DNA from: Geomonas propionica | Lineage (GTDB): Bacteria > Desulfobacterota > Desulfuromonadia > Geobacterales > Geobacteraceae | Direction of reading: 5' to 3' | Length of the DNA: 64,000 nucleotides | Assembly: GCF_016458235.1 (NCBI RefSeq) | Contig: NZ_JAEMHK010000017.1 | Span: 1 to 64,000 of the forward strand | Shown here: piece after piece, positions 55,195 through 63,457 of the stretch | Numbering within the stretch: the first letter of the stretch is position 1 | Layout of the letters: each line of letters starts with the position of its first letter | The notes under the pieces: generated by a model | The model's database searches: none | Seen by the model: the letters and a program-made list of their open reading frames with translations, nothing else | What the model was told of the DNA's origin: nothing | Made by a program: the position numbers and the translations under genes

Positions 55195-56403
55195 TCAGAC
55201 CCGCTCCACGATGGTGGCAATCCCCTGCCCAAGGCCTATGCAGAGCGAGGCGAGCCCGTAGCGCGAGCCGCGCCTTCTCATCTCGTGCACCAGCGTGGCG
55301 GTGATGCGGGCGCCGGTGGACCCCAAAGGGTGCCCGATGGCGATGGAGCCGCCGTTCACGTTGACCTTTTCCGGATCGATCCCCAGTTCCCTCATGCAGG
55401 GAATGGCCTGGGCGGCGAACGCCTCGTTCAGCTCGAAGAGATCGATGTCGTCGATGGAAAGCCCTGCGCGCTCCAGCGCCTTGCGGATGGCCGGAATGGG
55501 ACCTAGCCCCATGTAGGACGGGTCGCAGCCGGCAACGGCACTCGAGACCACCCTGACCAGCGGCCGGTATCCGAGCTGGCGTGCGCGCTCCGCTTCCATG
55601 AGAAGGACGGCGGCGGCCCCGTCGTTGATGCCGCTCGAGTTGCCGGCGGTGACGGTGCCGTCCTTTTTGAAGGCTGTGGGGAGCTTCCCCAGCTGCTCCA
55701 TGGTGACGTCAGGCCGAGGAAACTCGTCCCGTTCGACCAGGAGCGGGTCTCCCTTTTTTTGCGGGACGGGAACCGGCACCAGTTCGTCGGCGAACCTGCC
55801 GGCGGCATGGGCGGCGCTCCATTTTCTCTGGGTAGCGAGGGCGAATTCGTCCTGCTCCTGGCGCGTGATCCCGTAACGCAGCGCCACGTTCTCCGCCGTG
55901 TCCCCCATCCCCTCCTTGGCGTAAGGCTCCGTCATCCTCGGGTTGGTGAAGCGCCAGCCGATGGTCGAGTCGAAGACCTTCATGTCGCGGGAGAACGGGG
56001 AGTCGGCCTTGGCGAAGACGAAAGGGGCGCGGGTCATGGATTCGGTTCCCCCGGCGATGAAGACATCCCCCTCGCCCACTTTGATGGCGAGTGCGGCGGC
56101 GTTGACCGCGTTAAGCCCGGATCCGCAGAGCCTGTTGATGGTCTGCCCCCCCACGCTGTGCGGCAATCCGGCCAACAGGGCGGCCATGCGCGCCACGTTG
56201 CGGTTATCCTCGCCCGCCTGGTTGGTGCAGCCGAGGATGACGTCCTCGACCAGGGAGGGATCGAGGTTGTTGCGCTCGACCAGTTCCGCTATGCACAACG
56301 CCGCCAGGTCGTCCGGCCTGACCTTGCCAAGGGCGCCGCCGAATTTTCCAACCGGGGTCCTTACCGCATCGATAATCACCGCTTCACGCACATGAACCTC
56401 CAT
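55195..56403 (-). CDS. Acetyl-CoA acyltransferase (thiolase), probable 3-oxopimelyl-CoA thiolase
   Basis: A 402-residue thiolase: VIIDAVRTPVGKFGGALG, acyl cysteine in NRLCGSGLNAVNAAA (about residue 92), NEAFAAQAIPCMREL, NGGSIAIGHPLGSTGARI and CIGLGQGIATIVE. It is closer to beta-oxidation thiolases than the thiolase at 22201. Position between bamR, an SDR and moaA suggests it cleaves 3-oxopimelyl-CoA to glutaryl-CoA and acetyl-CoA; that substrate is inferred from context. Confidence 0.93.
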   Translation of the reverse strand: MEVHVREAVIIDAVRTPVGKFGGALGKVRPDDLAALCIAELVERNNLDPSLVEDVILGCTNQAGEDNRNVARMAALLAGLPHSVGGQTINRLCGSGLNAVNAAALAIKVGEGDVFIAGGTESMTRAPFVFAKADSPFSRDMKVFDSTIGWRFTNPRMTEPYAKEGMGDTAENVALRYGITRQEQDEFALATQRKWSAAHAAGRFADELVPVPVPQKKGDPLLVERDEFPRPDVTMEQLGKLPTAFKKDGTVTAGNSSGINDGAAAVLLMEAERARQLGYRPLVRVVSSAVAGCDPSYMGLGPIPAIRKALERAGLSIDDIDLFELNEAFAAQAIPCMRELGIDPEKVNVNGGSIAIGHPLGSTGARITATLVHEMRRRGSRYGLASLCIGLGQGIATIVERV

Positions 56404-56529
56404 GCCTGCCGGGAGTTTTCGCCGGCGGGTCTAGCTGATTGATTGGTTCCCCTGATCGTCGTCACCGTTAAGCCCCCTACCGCCTTTGGAAGTACATCGA
56501 TGATTCTGCCATCCGGGTAAGTCGCCAAA

Positions 56530-56640
56530 GCGTCCCCGCCCCCGGAGGGGGAGGGACAGGGAGGGGGAACGTAGTGGCTCGATCCGACTCCCCCCTCCCG
56601 ACCTCCCCCCTCCCGACCTCCCCCCTCCGGGGGGAGGAGC
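56530..56640. repeat. GC-rich intergenic repeat with a 15-base tandem duplication
   Basis: GCCCCCGGAGGGGGAGGGAC and a facing CCCCCCTCCGGGGGGAGG. Between them the 15-base unit CTCCCCCCTCCCGAC is repeated in tandem (56588-56602, 56603-56617), followed by a third, partial unit. Same family as 48563 and 54215. Confidence 0.72.
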
Positions 56641-56647
56641 GCCTGTT

Positions 56648-57361
56648 CTAGATGTACTGCCCTGAATCCACCCGTATCACCTCACCGGTGATCTTGCCGG
56701 CCGCGTCCGACAGGAGGAAGGCCACCGCGTTGGCGATGTCCTCGGGCTTGGCGAGGTCCGGGAGCAGGCACTCGTTCCTGGCCTTGTCGAGGATCTCCGC
56801 GGGGAGGGCGAGCGCCATGTCCGTTAGCACCATGCCCGGCGCCACCGCGTTCACCGTCACCCCCTTGGGCCCAAGCTCGCGCGCCAAAGTCTTGGTAAGC
56901 CCGATGAGGCCCGCCTTGGAGGCCGAGTAGTTGGCCTGGCCGAACTTGCCGCGTATGCCGTTAATCGAGGTGATGTTCACGATACGGCCGTAGCCGGCAT
57001 CCCTCATGCCCGGAGCGAAGGCCCTGACCACGTTGAAGGCCCCGGTGAGATTAACCCCGAGCACGGACTGCCACTCGTCGTCCGACATCTTGAACACGCT
57101 GCGGTCGCGGGTGATGCCAGCGTTATTGACCAGAAGGGTCACCTGGTCCGGGATGGCAGCCACGGCGGCCGAGACGCTGGCGGGGTCCGTGATGTCGACC
57201 TTGTGGAACTGGTACCCGGCTCCCGCTTCACCATCGGCCACGTCGAACACGTGCACCTTCGCGCCGTGCTCCAGGAGCATGCGGGTGATGGAAAGCCCCA
57301 GTCCGCGCGCGCCTCCGGTGACCACCGCGGTGCGTCCCTTGAAATTCAAAAAGCTGCTCAT
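56648..57361 (-). CDS. SDR-family 3-hydroxyacyl-CoA dehydrogenase / FabG-like reductase
   Basis: A 237-residue classical SDR: TGGARGLGLSITRML (about 13-27), NNAGITRDRSVFKM, NITSINGIRGKFGQANYSASKAGL with Ser, Tyr and Lys of the catalytic site. It resembles FabG and acetoacetyl-CoA reductases. Start at 57361; the frame upstream to 57532 reads through a repeat. Between bamR and the thiolase it is well placed to oxidise 3-hydroxypimelyl-CoA to 3-oxopimelyl-CoA. Confidence 0.9.
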   Translation of the reverse strand: MSSFLNFKGRTAVVTGGARGLGLSITRMLLEHGAKVHVFDVADGEAGAGYQFHKVDITDPASVSAAVAAIPDQVTLLVNNAGITRDRSVFKMSDDEWQSVLGVNLTGAFNVVRAFAPGMRDAGYGRIVNITSINGIRGKFGQANYSASKAGLIGLTKTLARELGPKGVTVNAVAPGMVLTDMALALPAEILDKARNECLLPDLAKPEDIANAVAFLLSDAAGKITGEVIRVDSGQYI

Positions 57362-57442
57362 GTCGCCCCCTATAAACCTGCTGGATGTACTCCCCCCAAC
57401 CAGGCTCGTGTTCCCGTAAAGGGCGGGCAACCGAGCCATCGG

Positions 57443-57550
57443 GTTCCCCCCTTTGCGAAGGGGGGACAGGGGGGATTTGATCTTTGCATTGTTGGACTCC
57501 GGGGGATTGCCGCCTGTCCGAGAGAACGGCAATCCCCCTTCCCCCCTTGA
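57443..57550. repeat. Two intergenic repeats with a perfect 12-bp inverted repeat between them
   Basis: GTTCCCCCCTTTGCGAAGGG (57443 on) followed by GGACAGGGGGGATTTGA is a full copy of the 15763 family in reverse. Next to it GGGGGATTGCCG (57501-57512) and CGGCAATCCCCC (57527-57538) form a perfect 12-bp stem with a 14-base loop. Confidence 0.75.
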
Positions 57551-57575
57551 GGGAGGTGAGTTCCTTATCGCACGC

Positions 57576-58385
57576 CTAACGATCGAGCCAGGTCGGCTGA
57601 CGTTTCTCGACGAAGGCCATAAGCCCTTCGACGGAGTCGTGCGTCTTCATCATCTCTTCCAGGTAAAGCTTCTCCACGAACTCGATCTTCGCCCGCACCC
57701 GCTGCGCGAACTGGCTGCGGGCGGCCCTGACGGCGAACCTCAGGGTGCTCGCGCTCACGCCCGCGAGATGCTTGTCGAAGTAGTCGTAGGCCGCCTGATC
57801 CGGATCCTCCGCAACCACCGAGACGAGACCCAGAAGGAGCGCTTCCTCCGCACTCACGCTGCGACCCGAGAAAAGGAGGTCCTCCGCCTGCGCCTGCCCG
57901 ATCCGCTCCGGCAAGAGACAGGAGGCAGCGGGCGCGAAGACGGCAAGTTTGATCTCCGGCTGTCCGAGCTGCGCGTTGGGTGCGGCGAAGATGAAGTTAC
58001 CCGCCGCGACCACCTCGAGCCCCCCGCCCAGGCACTGCCCGCGCACCGCGACCAGGACCGGCACCGGGCTCTCCACGAGCTTCAACACCAGGGCGTGCAG
58101 CGATTTCAGCATCTGCCCGCAGGAGTCGGGCATATGCTCGTCGACGCTGGCCCCGAAGCTGAAATGCGGCCCTTCCGCGTTCAGCAGGACGGCCCTCAGC
58201 TCCGGACGGACAAGATACTCGTCCAGGGCAGCCTGCAAAGCGGCGATCATGGCGGCGTCGACGATATTGGCTTTCGGGCGCGCCAGGGTGAGTTTCAGGA
58301 GGCGGCCGTCGCGCTCGAGGCTCACCTTGAGCGGGGACTCGGCCGGCGCCGTCATGGTCGGTGCGGCTGCGGCGGCTTGGCTCAT
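57576..58385 (-). CDS. bamR: Cyclohexa-1,5-diene-1-carbonyl-CoA hydratase
   Basis: A 269-residue crotonase-family enzyme with the features of dienoyl-CoA hydratases: [52 protein letters not shown] and [22 protein letters not shown]. It hydrates the product of BamB-I to 6-hydroxycyclohex-1-ene-1-carbonyl-CoA. Its ATG overlaps the bamQ stop by 4 bases, which strongly supports the bamQ-bamR identification. Confidence 0.93.
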   Translation of the reverse strand: MSQAAAAAPTMTAPAESPLKVSLERDGRLLKLTLARPKANIVDAAMIAALQAALDEYLVRPELRAVLLNAEGPHFSFGASVDEHMPDSCGQMLKSLHALVLKLVESPVPVLVAVRGQCLGGGLEVVAAGNFIFAAPNAQLGQPEIKLAVFAPAASCLLPERIGQAQAEDLLFSGRSVSAEEALLLGLVSVVAEDPDQAAYDYFDKHLAGVSASTLRFAVRAARSQFAQRVRAKIEFVEKLYLEEMMKTHDSVEGLMAFVEKRQPTWLDR

Positions 58386-59458
58386 TGCACACCTCCGGGG
58401 ACCAGGATGGCGCGCCTGGTGAGCTGGTGCGAGTGCGCCGAGGCGAAGACCTCGTTGATGTTGTCCAGCGGGTGCTTCTCGATGAAGGGGGCCAGGTTGA
58501 CCTTGCCGTCCAGGACCAGGTCGAGCGCGGCCGGGTAGAGCTCGGTCAGGCAGCCCCAGTTCCCCAGCGCGCGGGCATGGAAGGCCATCAGGTTAGAGAG
58601 GCGCAGTTCGATCTTGTCCATGGTGAAGCCGACTACGGAAAGGGTGGCGCCGTAGGTAAGGAGACCAAAGGCGGTATCCTGGCCGGGAGCGCTGCCGGAG
58701 CACTCGAAGATCTTCCAGCAGGTCTCCTTGAGACCCTTCTCTTTCACGAAGGCGTTGATCGCCTTCTTCAGCTCCTTGCCGGCGATCTGGCGGGAGTTGA
58801 GGGTGAGCGCGGCGCCGTGCTGTGCCATGTTGTCCAGTTTCACCTGGTCGACGTCGATGGCGATCACCGTCGCGCCGAGGGCGTTGGCGACCTGAACCGC
58901 GTAGCCGCCTACCCCGCCGACGCCGATGACGATGGCGACGTCTCCCGGCTGCACCTCGGCCTGGACCGCGGCCTGGTACGGTGTGGTCACCGCGTCAGCG
59001 ACAACGGAGATATCGGCCAGGGTAAGGCCGGAAGCGGCCAGGCGCTTCTCGTCGACCGGGCAGAGGGTCTTGGCCGGCACCACGATGTGCGACGCGAAAC
59101 CGCCGTGGATGTCGTTGCCCGGCATCTGCTGGGCGCGGCAGATGGTGCCGTGGCTGGAGAGGCAGAGGTCGCACTCGCCGCACGGCATGACGGCCGGGAT
59201 GAGGACAGCCTTGCCCATCCAGGTGCCGGCGCCTTCGCCGGTGGAAATAACGCGGCCGGAGATCTCGTGCCCCAGCGTGAGCGGCGCGGGATGATTGAAA
59301 CGGACTCCGCTGTAGTAAAAGCCGAGGTCGGTATGGCAGACGCCGCAGCCGGCAACCTCGACCACGACCTCACCGGCTCCCGGGGTCGGGGTGAATTCGC
59401 TCTTCGCCATAGGTTCACCAACGGCCATCATAGACCAGCGATACGCTTGCTTGGACAT
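58382..59458 (-). CDS. bamQ: 6-hydroxycyclohex-1-ene-1-carbonyl-CoA dehydrogenase
   Basis: A 358-residue zinc-dependent medium-chain dehydrogenase. [15 protein letters not shown] (catalytic zinc), [10 protein letters not shown], structural zinc cysteines in [15 protein letters not shown], and the NAD fold [20 protein letters not shown] at 59458 is behind GGAGGAGG; the longer frame to 59536 runs into the promoter. It oxidises the 6-hydroxy intermediate for BamA. First gene of the block down to fdhD, behind shared operator-promoter copy B. Confidence 0.94.
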   Translation of the reverse strand: MSKQAYRWSMMAVGEPMAKSEFTPTPGAGEVVVEVAGCGVCHTDLGFYYSGVRFNHPAPLTLGHEISGRVISTGEGAGTWMGKAVLIPAVMPCGECDLCLSSHGTICRAQQMPGNDIHGGFASHIVVPAKTLCPVDEKRLAASGLTLADISVVADAVTTPYQAAVQAEVQPGDVAIVIGVGGVGGYAVQVANALGATVIAIDVDQVKLDNMAQHGAALTLNSRQIAGKELKKAINAFVKEKGLKETCWKIFECSGSAPGQDTAFGLLTYGATLSVVGFTMDKIELRLSNLMAFHARALGNWGCLTELYPAALDLVLDGKVNLAPFIEKHPLDNINEVFASAHSHQLTRRAILVPGGVQ

Positions 59459-59522
59459 AAAACCTCCTCCTTCGTTAGTGGCTGTCCGGGTGGTATACGG
59501 ATCAGCAAAACTTTGTTTTGTG

Positions 59523-59556
59523 TAAATAGGTACCACAATACCAATTTAGGTGTCAA
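59523..59556 (-). promoter_or_regulatory. Shared operator-promoter, copy B (bamQ block)
   Basis: On the minus strand TTGACA (59551-59556), 18 bases, then TACCTA (59527-59532). TAAATAGGTA-six bases-TACCAATTTA (59523-59548) differs from copy A only in two central bases. It lies about 65 bases upstream of the bamQ start. Confidence 0.78.
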
Positions 59557-59721
59557 GCTCATTTAGTCATTTTTTTTGCGGGGACGTTGCTTTGGAAAGG
59601 GGGAATAGAATCCGTTGTAACCGGTGCTGTGTTGCAACGAAGCAGCGCGGAGAACGAATCCCGAGGGAAGGACAGACAACCGGCACAGCAATGGAAGTAA
59701 CAGCGTTATCCAATCACCAGA

Positions 59722-61578
59722 TCACGCCTCGAAGCGGTACTCCATGTGGAAGTTCCCGCTTTCCTGGGAGAAGACCACCGAATGCCCGAGCTCGCGGTGG
59801 TAGCGGAGCATCGCCTCGTTGGTTGGTAGAATCTCGGCCTGGAATCCCTCTACACCGTGCCCCCTGGCGTACTGCTCGAGCCGGCGCATGAGATAACGGG
59901 TGACCCCCTGGCGACGATAATCCTCGTGCACGACGACGGCGGTCTCGGCCATGGCGGTGCGAGGGTTCACTGCGTAGCGCGCCACCGCCACCATCCTCTC
60001 GTCCCCCTCCACGGTATCAAACACCGCGAGCGCCATCCGGCTGTCGTAGTCGATGCAGACGAGCTTCGCGGCCTCGCGGTGCGCCATCTGGACCTTGCTG
60101 CCGAAGAACCGGTTGTACACGCTCTCGGGGTCGAGGCTGTAGAAGAACTCCTGCAGCAGGCGTTCATCGACCGCCTTGAGCGGGCGGACCAGAAGCTCCC
60201 TACCCGCGAACCGGCGGGCCTCTTCGCACTCCCTCGGGTAACGGTCGAGCGCCTGCTGCCACACCTGCTCGTCCTCGTAGACGTAGTGCTTCTTCTTGAC
60301 GAAATCAAGCAGCTCACGGCGGTAATCGGGGTGGGCTATGGAGATGAGGGCGAGCGCGCGCTCCCGTATCGTCTTGCCGTGCAGGTAGGCGATGCCGTAC
60401 TCGGAAACGACGTAGTGGGCATCGCCACGGCTGGTCACCACCCCGGTGCCGTCGTCGATGCGCGGCACGATGCGGCTCGCGCTGTTGTCCCTCCCCTGGC
60501 TTCGGATCGCGATGATCGGCTTGCCGCCGCGACTCATGGCCGCGCCGCGCGTGAAATCGACCTGGCCGCCGATGCCGCTGTAAAACTTGTAGCCGATGCT
60601 ATCCGCGCAGATTTGCCCGGTGAGGTCGACCTGCAGCGCTGAGTTGATGGCGACCACGCGGTCGTTGGCGCTGATCACACGCGGGTCGTTGACGTAGTCG
60701 GAGGGATAGAACTCGACGCCGGGGTTGCCGTCGACGAAGTCGTAGAGCGAGCGGCTGCCGATCACGAAGCTCGCCACGCTCTTGCCGGGGTGGACCTTCT
60801 TGAGCCGGTTGGTGATGTTCCCCTGCTCGATGAGCGGCAAAAGCTGCTCGCTGAACATCTCGGTATGGATGCCCAAGTCGCGCTTGTCGGCGATGAACTT
60901 GAGGACCGTCCCGGGGATGGCGCCGATCCCGATCTGCAGGCAACTGCCGTTCTCGACGAGCCTGGAGATGTGGTAGCCGATCTGCAGCTCCACCTCGTCG
61001 GCTTCTTTGGGCTCGGAGACGAGGATGGGTGCGTCGGACTCCACGATGGCGTTGATCTGGTCGAGATGGACGGTGGTCTCGCCGAAGGTACGCGGCATGC
61101 GCGGGTTGATCTCTGCGATCACCAGCCGTGCCCGGTCCAGCGCCGCCCGCTGGATATCCACGTTGATCCCCATGCTGCAGTAGCCGTGTCGGTCCGGCGG
61201 GGTGAGTTGCAGAAGAGCCACCTGGTTTCCCCGCTGCCCCGAACGGATCAGTTCCGGTATTTCGCTCAGGAATATGGGGGTGTAGTCGGCACGGCCGTCA
61301 CAGACCGCCTCACGAATCTGGCTGCTGATGAAGAAGGAGTTGTGTCTCAGGTGCCCGAGATGGCGGCTGGTGAAATAGTCAGCGGTGCCGAAGGCGAGGA
61401 GTTGAATCAGCTCCAGGTCGTGGAAAGAGCCGGCGTTTCTCACCAGCGCGGCCAGAAGCGTCTGCGGTACCGCACAGCCGGACCCCAGAAAGACGCGCCA
61501 CCCGGACTGGATTTGCCGCACCGCCTCGTCGGCCGTCGTCAGCTTTTGCCGATACTGCTCCATGAGTCGTACGTCCAT
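59722..61578 (-). CDS. CoA-transferase/hydrolase fused to a GNAT acetyltransferase domain
   Basis: A 618-residue two-domain protein. Residues about 1-430 are an acetyl-CoA hydrolase/transferase (QIGIGAIPGTVLKFIADKRD, GIHTEMFSEQLLPL, GIGGQVDFTRGAAMSRGGKP). Residues about 455-618 are a GNAT domain with VVVHEDYRRQGVTRYLMRRL as the acetyl-CoA site. The 48703-50031 enzyme is its single-domain relative. It is transcribed divergently from bamY; a role in CoA transfer to aromatic acids, with the GNAT part acting on a protein such as the ligase, is an attractive inference. Such fusions occur elsewhere and their function is little known. Confidence 0.88.
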   Translation of the reverse strand: MDVRLMEQYRQKLTTADEAVRQIQSGWRVFLGSGCAVPQTLLAALVRNAGSFHDLELIQLLAFGTADYFTSRHLGHLRHNSFFISSQIREAVCDGRADYTPIFLSEIPELIRSGQRGNQVALLQLTPPDRHGYCSMGINVDIQRAALDRARLVIAEINPRMPRTFGETTVHLDQINAIVESDAPILVSEPKEADEVELQIGYHISRLVENGSCLQIGIGAIPGTVLKFIADKRDLGIHTEMFSEQLLPLIEQGNITNRLKKVHPGKSVASFVIGSRSLYDFVDGNPGVEFYPSDYVNDPRVISANDRVVAINSALQVDLTGQICADSIGYKFYSGIGGQVDFTRGAAMSRGGKPIIAIRSQGRDNSASRIVPRIDDGTGVVTSRGDAHYVVSEYGIAYLHGKTIRERALALISIAHPDYRRELLDFVKKKHYVYEDEQVWQQALDRYPRECEEARRFAGRELLVRPLKAVDERLLQEFFYSLDPESVYNRFFGSKVQMAHREAAKLVCIDYDSRMALAVFDTVEGDERMVAVARYAVNPRTAMAETAVVVHEDYRRQGVTRYLMRRLEQYARGHGVEGFQAEILPTNEAMLRYHRELGHSVVFSQESGNFHMEYRFEA

Positions 61579-61733
61579 ATCCCCTCCCCCCTCAAACCTT
61601 TACAACCCATCCTCAGAACGTTACACGCACGCCGCGCCCGACATTAACAAGTTAACACTGTTATCAATACTCAGGCCACAAATAACGTCACACATTCAGC
61701 AACATACCATTAAAATCACCACAGCATACTCGC

Positions 61734-61750
61734 TTGGCCCATCTGGTGCA
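61734..61750 (+). promoter_or_regulatory. Sigma-54 promoter of bamY
   Basis: TTGGCCCATCTGGTGCA has the invariant GG and GC at the correct distance and matches TTGGCAC-N5-TTGCA at most positions. It lies 47 bases before the bamY start, implying a leader of about 35 bases. About 100 bases upstream of the expected start site are TTAACAAGTTAA (61644-61655) and TAACACTGTTA (61653-61663), overlapping dyads suited as activator sites. Confidence 0.7.
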
Positions 61751-61796
61751 AAACACTATTTTACAAAATTCACACCTGCACCAAAAGGAGGCCGAC

Positions 61797-63428
61797 ATGC
61801 CGTACAGTCTGAACCTGCCGGACACTTTCAATGCCGCCGATCATTTCGTTGACCGCAACGTGCGTGAAGGGAGAGGGGGCAAAGTGGCCGTGCTCTGCGA
61901 GGACCGCTCCTTCACCTACGCCCAGATACAGGCCGGGATGAATCGCTTCGGCAACGCCCTGAAATCGCTTGGTGTCCGCATGGAGGAACGCGTAGCCCTC
62001 CTGCTTCTCGACACCGAGGTCTACCCGCAGGCGTTCTTCGGGGCTATCAAGATGGGGGCGGTCCCGGTCTGCCTGAACACGATGAACCGCTCGCAGGATT
62101 TCCAGTTTTACCTGAACGATTCCAGGACACGCGTCCTGGTTGTGGATGCGCCCCTTCTTGAGATGATCGAGCCGATCCGGGGCAACCTCCCCTTCCTGGA
62201 GCACGTGATCGTCCCCCTTCGCCAAGGCTCCCCCCTTCGCCAAGGCTACGGGGGGCAGGCCCCTTGTTGCTCGGGCGAGCCTTCTGTGAACGGCATGCGC
62301 ACTGGAGATCTGGACTTCGACGCGCTTTTGGCGGCCCAGTCGGACCGGCTCGACACGGCGCCTACCTGCCGCGACGACGCCTGCTTCTGGCTCTACAGTT
62401 CAGGGTCGACCGGTTCCCCCAAGGGGACGGTGCACCTGCAACACGACATGGTGTACGCGGCCAACACCTACGGGATGAAGGTCCTCGACATCAAGGAGGA
62501 CGACGTCTTCTTCTCGGCGGCGAAACTCTTCTTCGCTTACGGTCTCGGCAACGGCATCTACTTCCCGTTCCACGTAGGCGCCACGGCCGTGTACCTCCCC
62601 CAACGACCAACTCCGGAGCAGGTTTATGCCACCGTGCGCCGGCACAGCCCCACCCTCTATTTCGGGGTCCCGACCCTCTACGGCCAGATGCTGGAACAGG
62701 AAGGTTCCATGGCCGGCGTACGCCTTTGCGTCTCAGCCGGAGAGGCGCTCCCCCCCGCCTACCTGCACCGCTGGAAAGCCCGTTTCCAGCTCGACATCCT
62801 GGACGGAATCGGCTCAACCGAGATGGCGCACATCTTCGTCTCCAACCGCCCCGGCGAGATCACCCCGGGCAGTTCCGGGAAGGTGGTCCCGGGTTACGAA
62901 GCGCGCATCGTCGACGAGAGCATGCACGACGTCCCCCCCGGCGAGATCGGGACGCTGCTAGTCAAGGGCGACAGCGCCGCTGCCTACTACTGGAACAAGC
63001 ATGGCAAGACCAGCGAGACCATGATGGGACAGTGGCTGAACACCGGCGACAAGTATTACTGCGACCGCCAAGGGTACTTCTTCTGCGCCGGCCGCTCCGA
63101 CGACATGCTCAAGGTAGGCGGAATCTGGGTCTCACCCAACGAAGTGGAATCCTGCCTGATCGAACACCCCGATGTCCTGGAGTGCGCCGTCATCGGCGCC
63201 TGTGACGAGGACAACCTCGTCAAGCCGATGGCATTCGTGGTGCTTTCTGCCACCAAGGAACCGTCCGAACTGGTGGAGACGGAGTTGAAGGAGTTCGTCA
63301 AGTCGTCCCTCGCCCTTTACAAGTACCCGCGCTGGATCCGCTTCATGGATGAACTCCCGAAGACCGCCACCGGCAAGATCAAACGCTTCGAGCTGCGCAA
63401 CCTGCTGCAGCAACAACAGGCCGCCTGA
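61797..63428 (+). CDS. bamY: Benzoate-CoA ligase
   Basis: A 543-residue AMP-forming ligase. ATG at 61797 follows AAAAGGAGG. Motifs: YSSGSTGSPKGTVHL (about 198-212), DGIGSTEMAHIFVSNRPGE, WLNTGDKYYCDRQGYFFCAGR, and PKTATGKIKR with the catalytic Lys527. The VIV-P-L region is interrupted at about residues 139-157 by R-Q-G-S-P-L-R-Q-G-Y-G-G-Q-A-P, which is a translated intergenic hairpin repeat inserted in frame; ligases of this group are usually some 520-530 residues. It activates benzoate with ATP. It is the only plus-strand catabolic gene here besides the porin behind it. Confidence 0.93.
   Translation: MPYSLNLPDTFNAADHFVDRNVREGRGGKVAVLCEDRSFTYAQIQAGMNRFGNALKSLGVRMEERVALLLLDTEVYPQAFFGAIKMGAVPVCLNTMNRSQDFQFYLNDSRTRVLVVDAPLLEMIEPIRGNLPFLEHVIVPLRQGSPLRQGYGGQAPCCSGEPSVNGMRTGDLDFDALLAAQSDRLDTAPTCRDDACFWLYSSGSTGSPKGTVHLQHDMVYAANTYGMKVLDIKEDDVFFSAAKLFFAYGLGNGIYFPFHVGATAVYLPQRPTPEQVYATVRRHSPTLYFGVPTLYGQMLEQEGSMAGVRLCVSAGEALPPAYLHRWKARFQLDILDGIGSTEMAHIFVSNRPGEITPGSSGKVVPGYEARIVDESMHDVPPGEIGTLLVKGDSAAAYYWNKHGKTSETMMGQWLNTGDKYYCDRQGYFFCAGRSDDMLKVGGIWVSPNEVESCLIEHPDVLECAVIGACDEDNLVKPMAFVVLSATKEPSELVETELKEFVKSSLALYKYPRWIRFMDELPKTATGKIKRFELRNLLQQQQAA
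62213..62265. repeat. Dispersed hairpin repeat inserted inside bamY
   Basis: CCCCCTTCGCCAAGGCT occurs twice in a row (from 62213 and from 62231), the second followed by ACGGGGGGCAGGC. The 31 bases at 62230-62260 are identical to 23643-23673. The insertion keeps the bamY frame open and adds about 17-19 residues to a surface-type loop before the AMP-binding motif. Confidence 0.88.
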
Positions 63429-63457
63429 GAGCGGCTGCCAACCAAAAGGAGGGCCAC

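Noticed and set aside
61664-61679. Second sigma-54 promoter on the minus strand for the CoA-transferase/GNAT gene
   Set aside because: TGGCCTGAGTATTGAT has the right spacing but lacks the essential C of the -12 GC.
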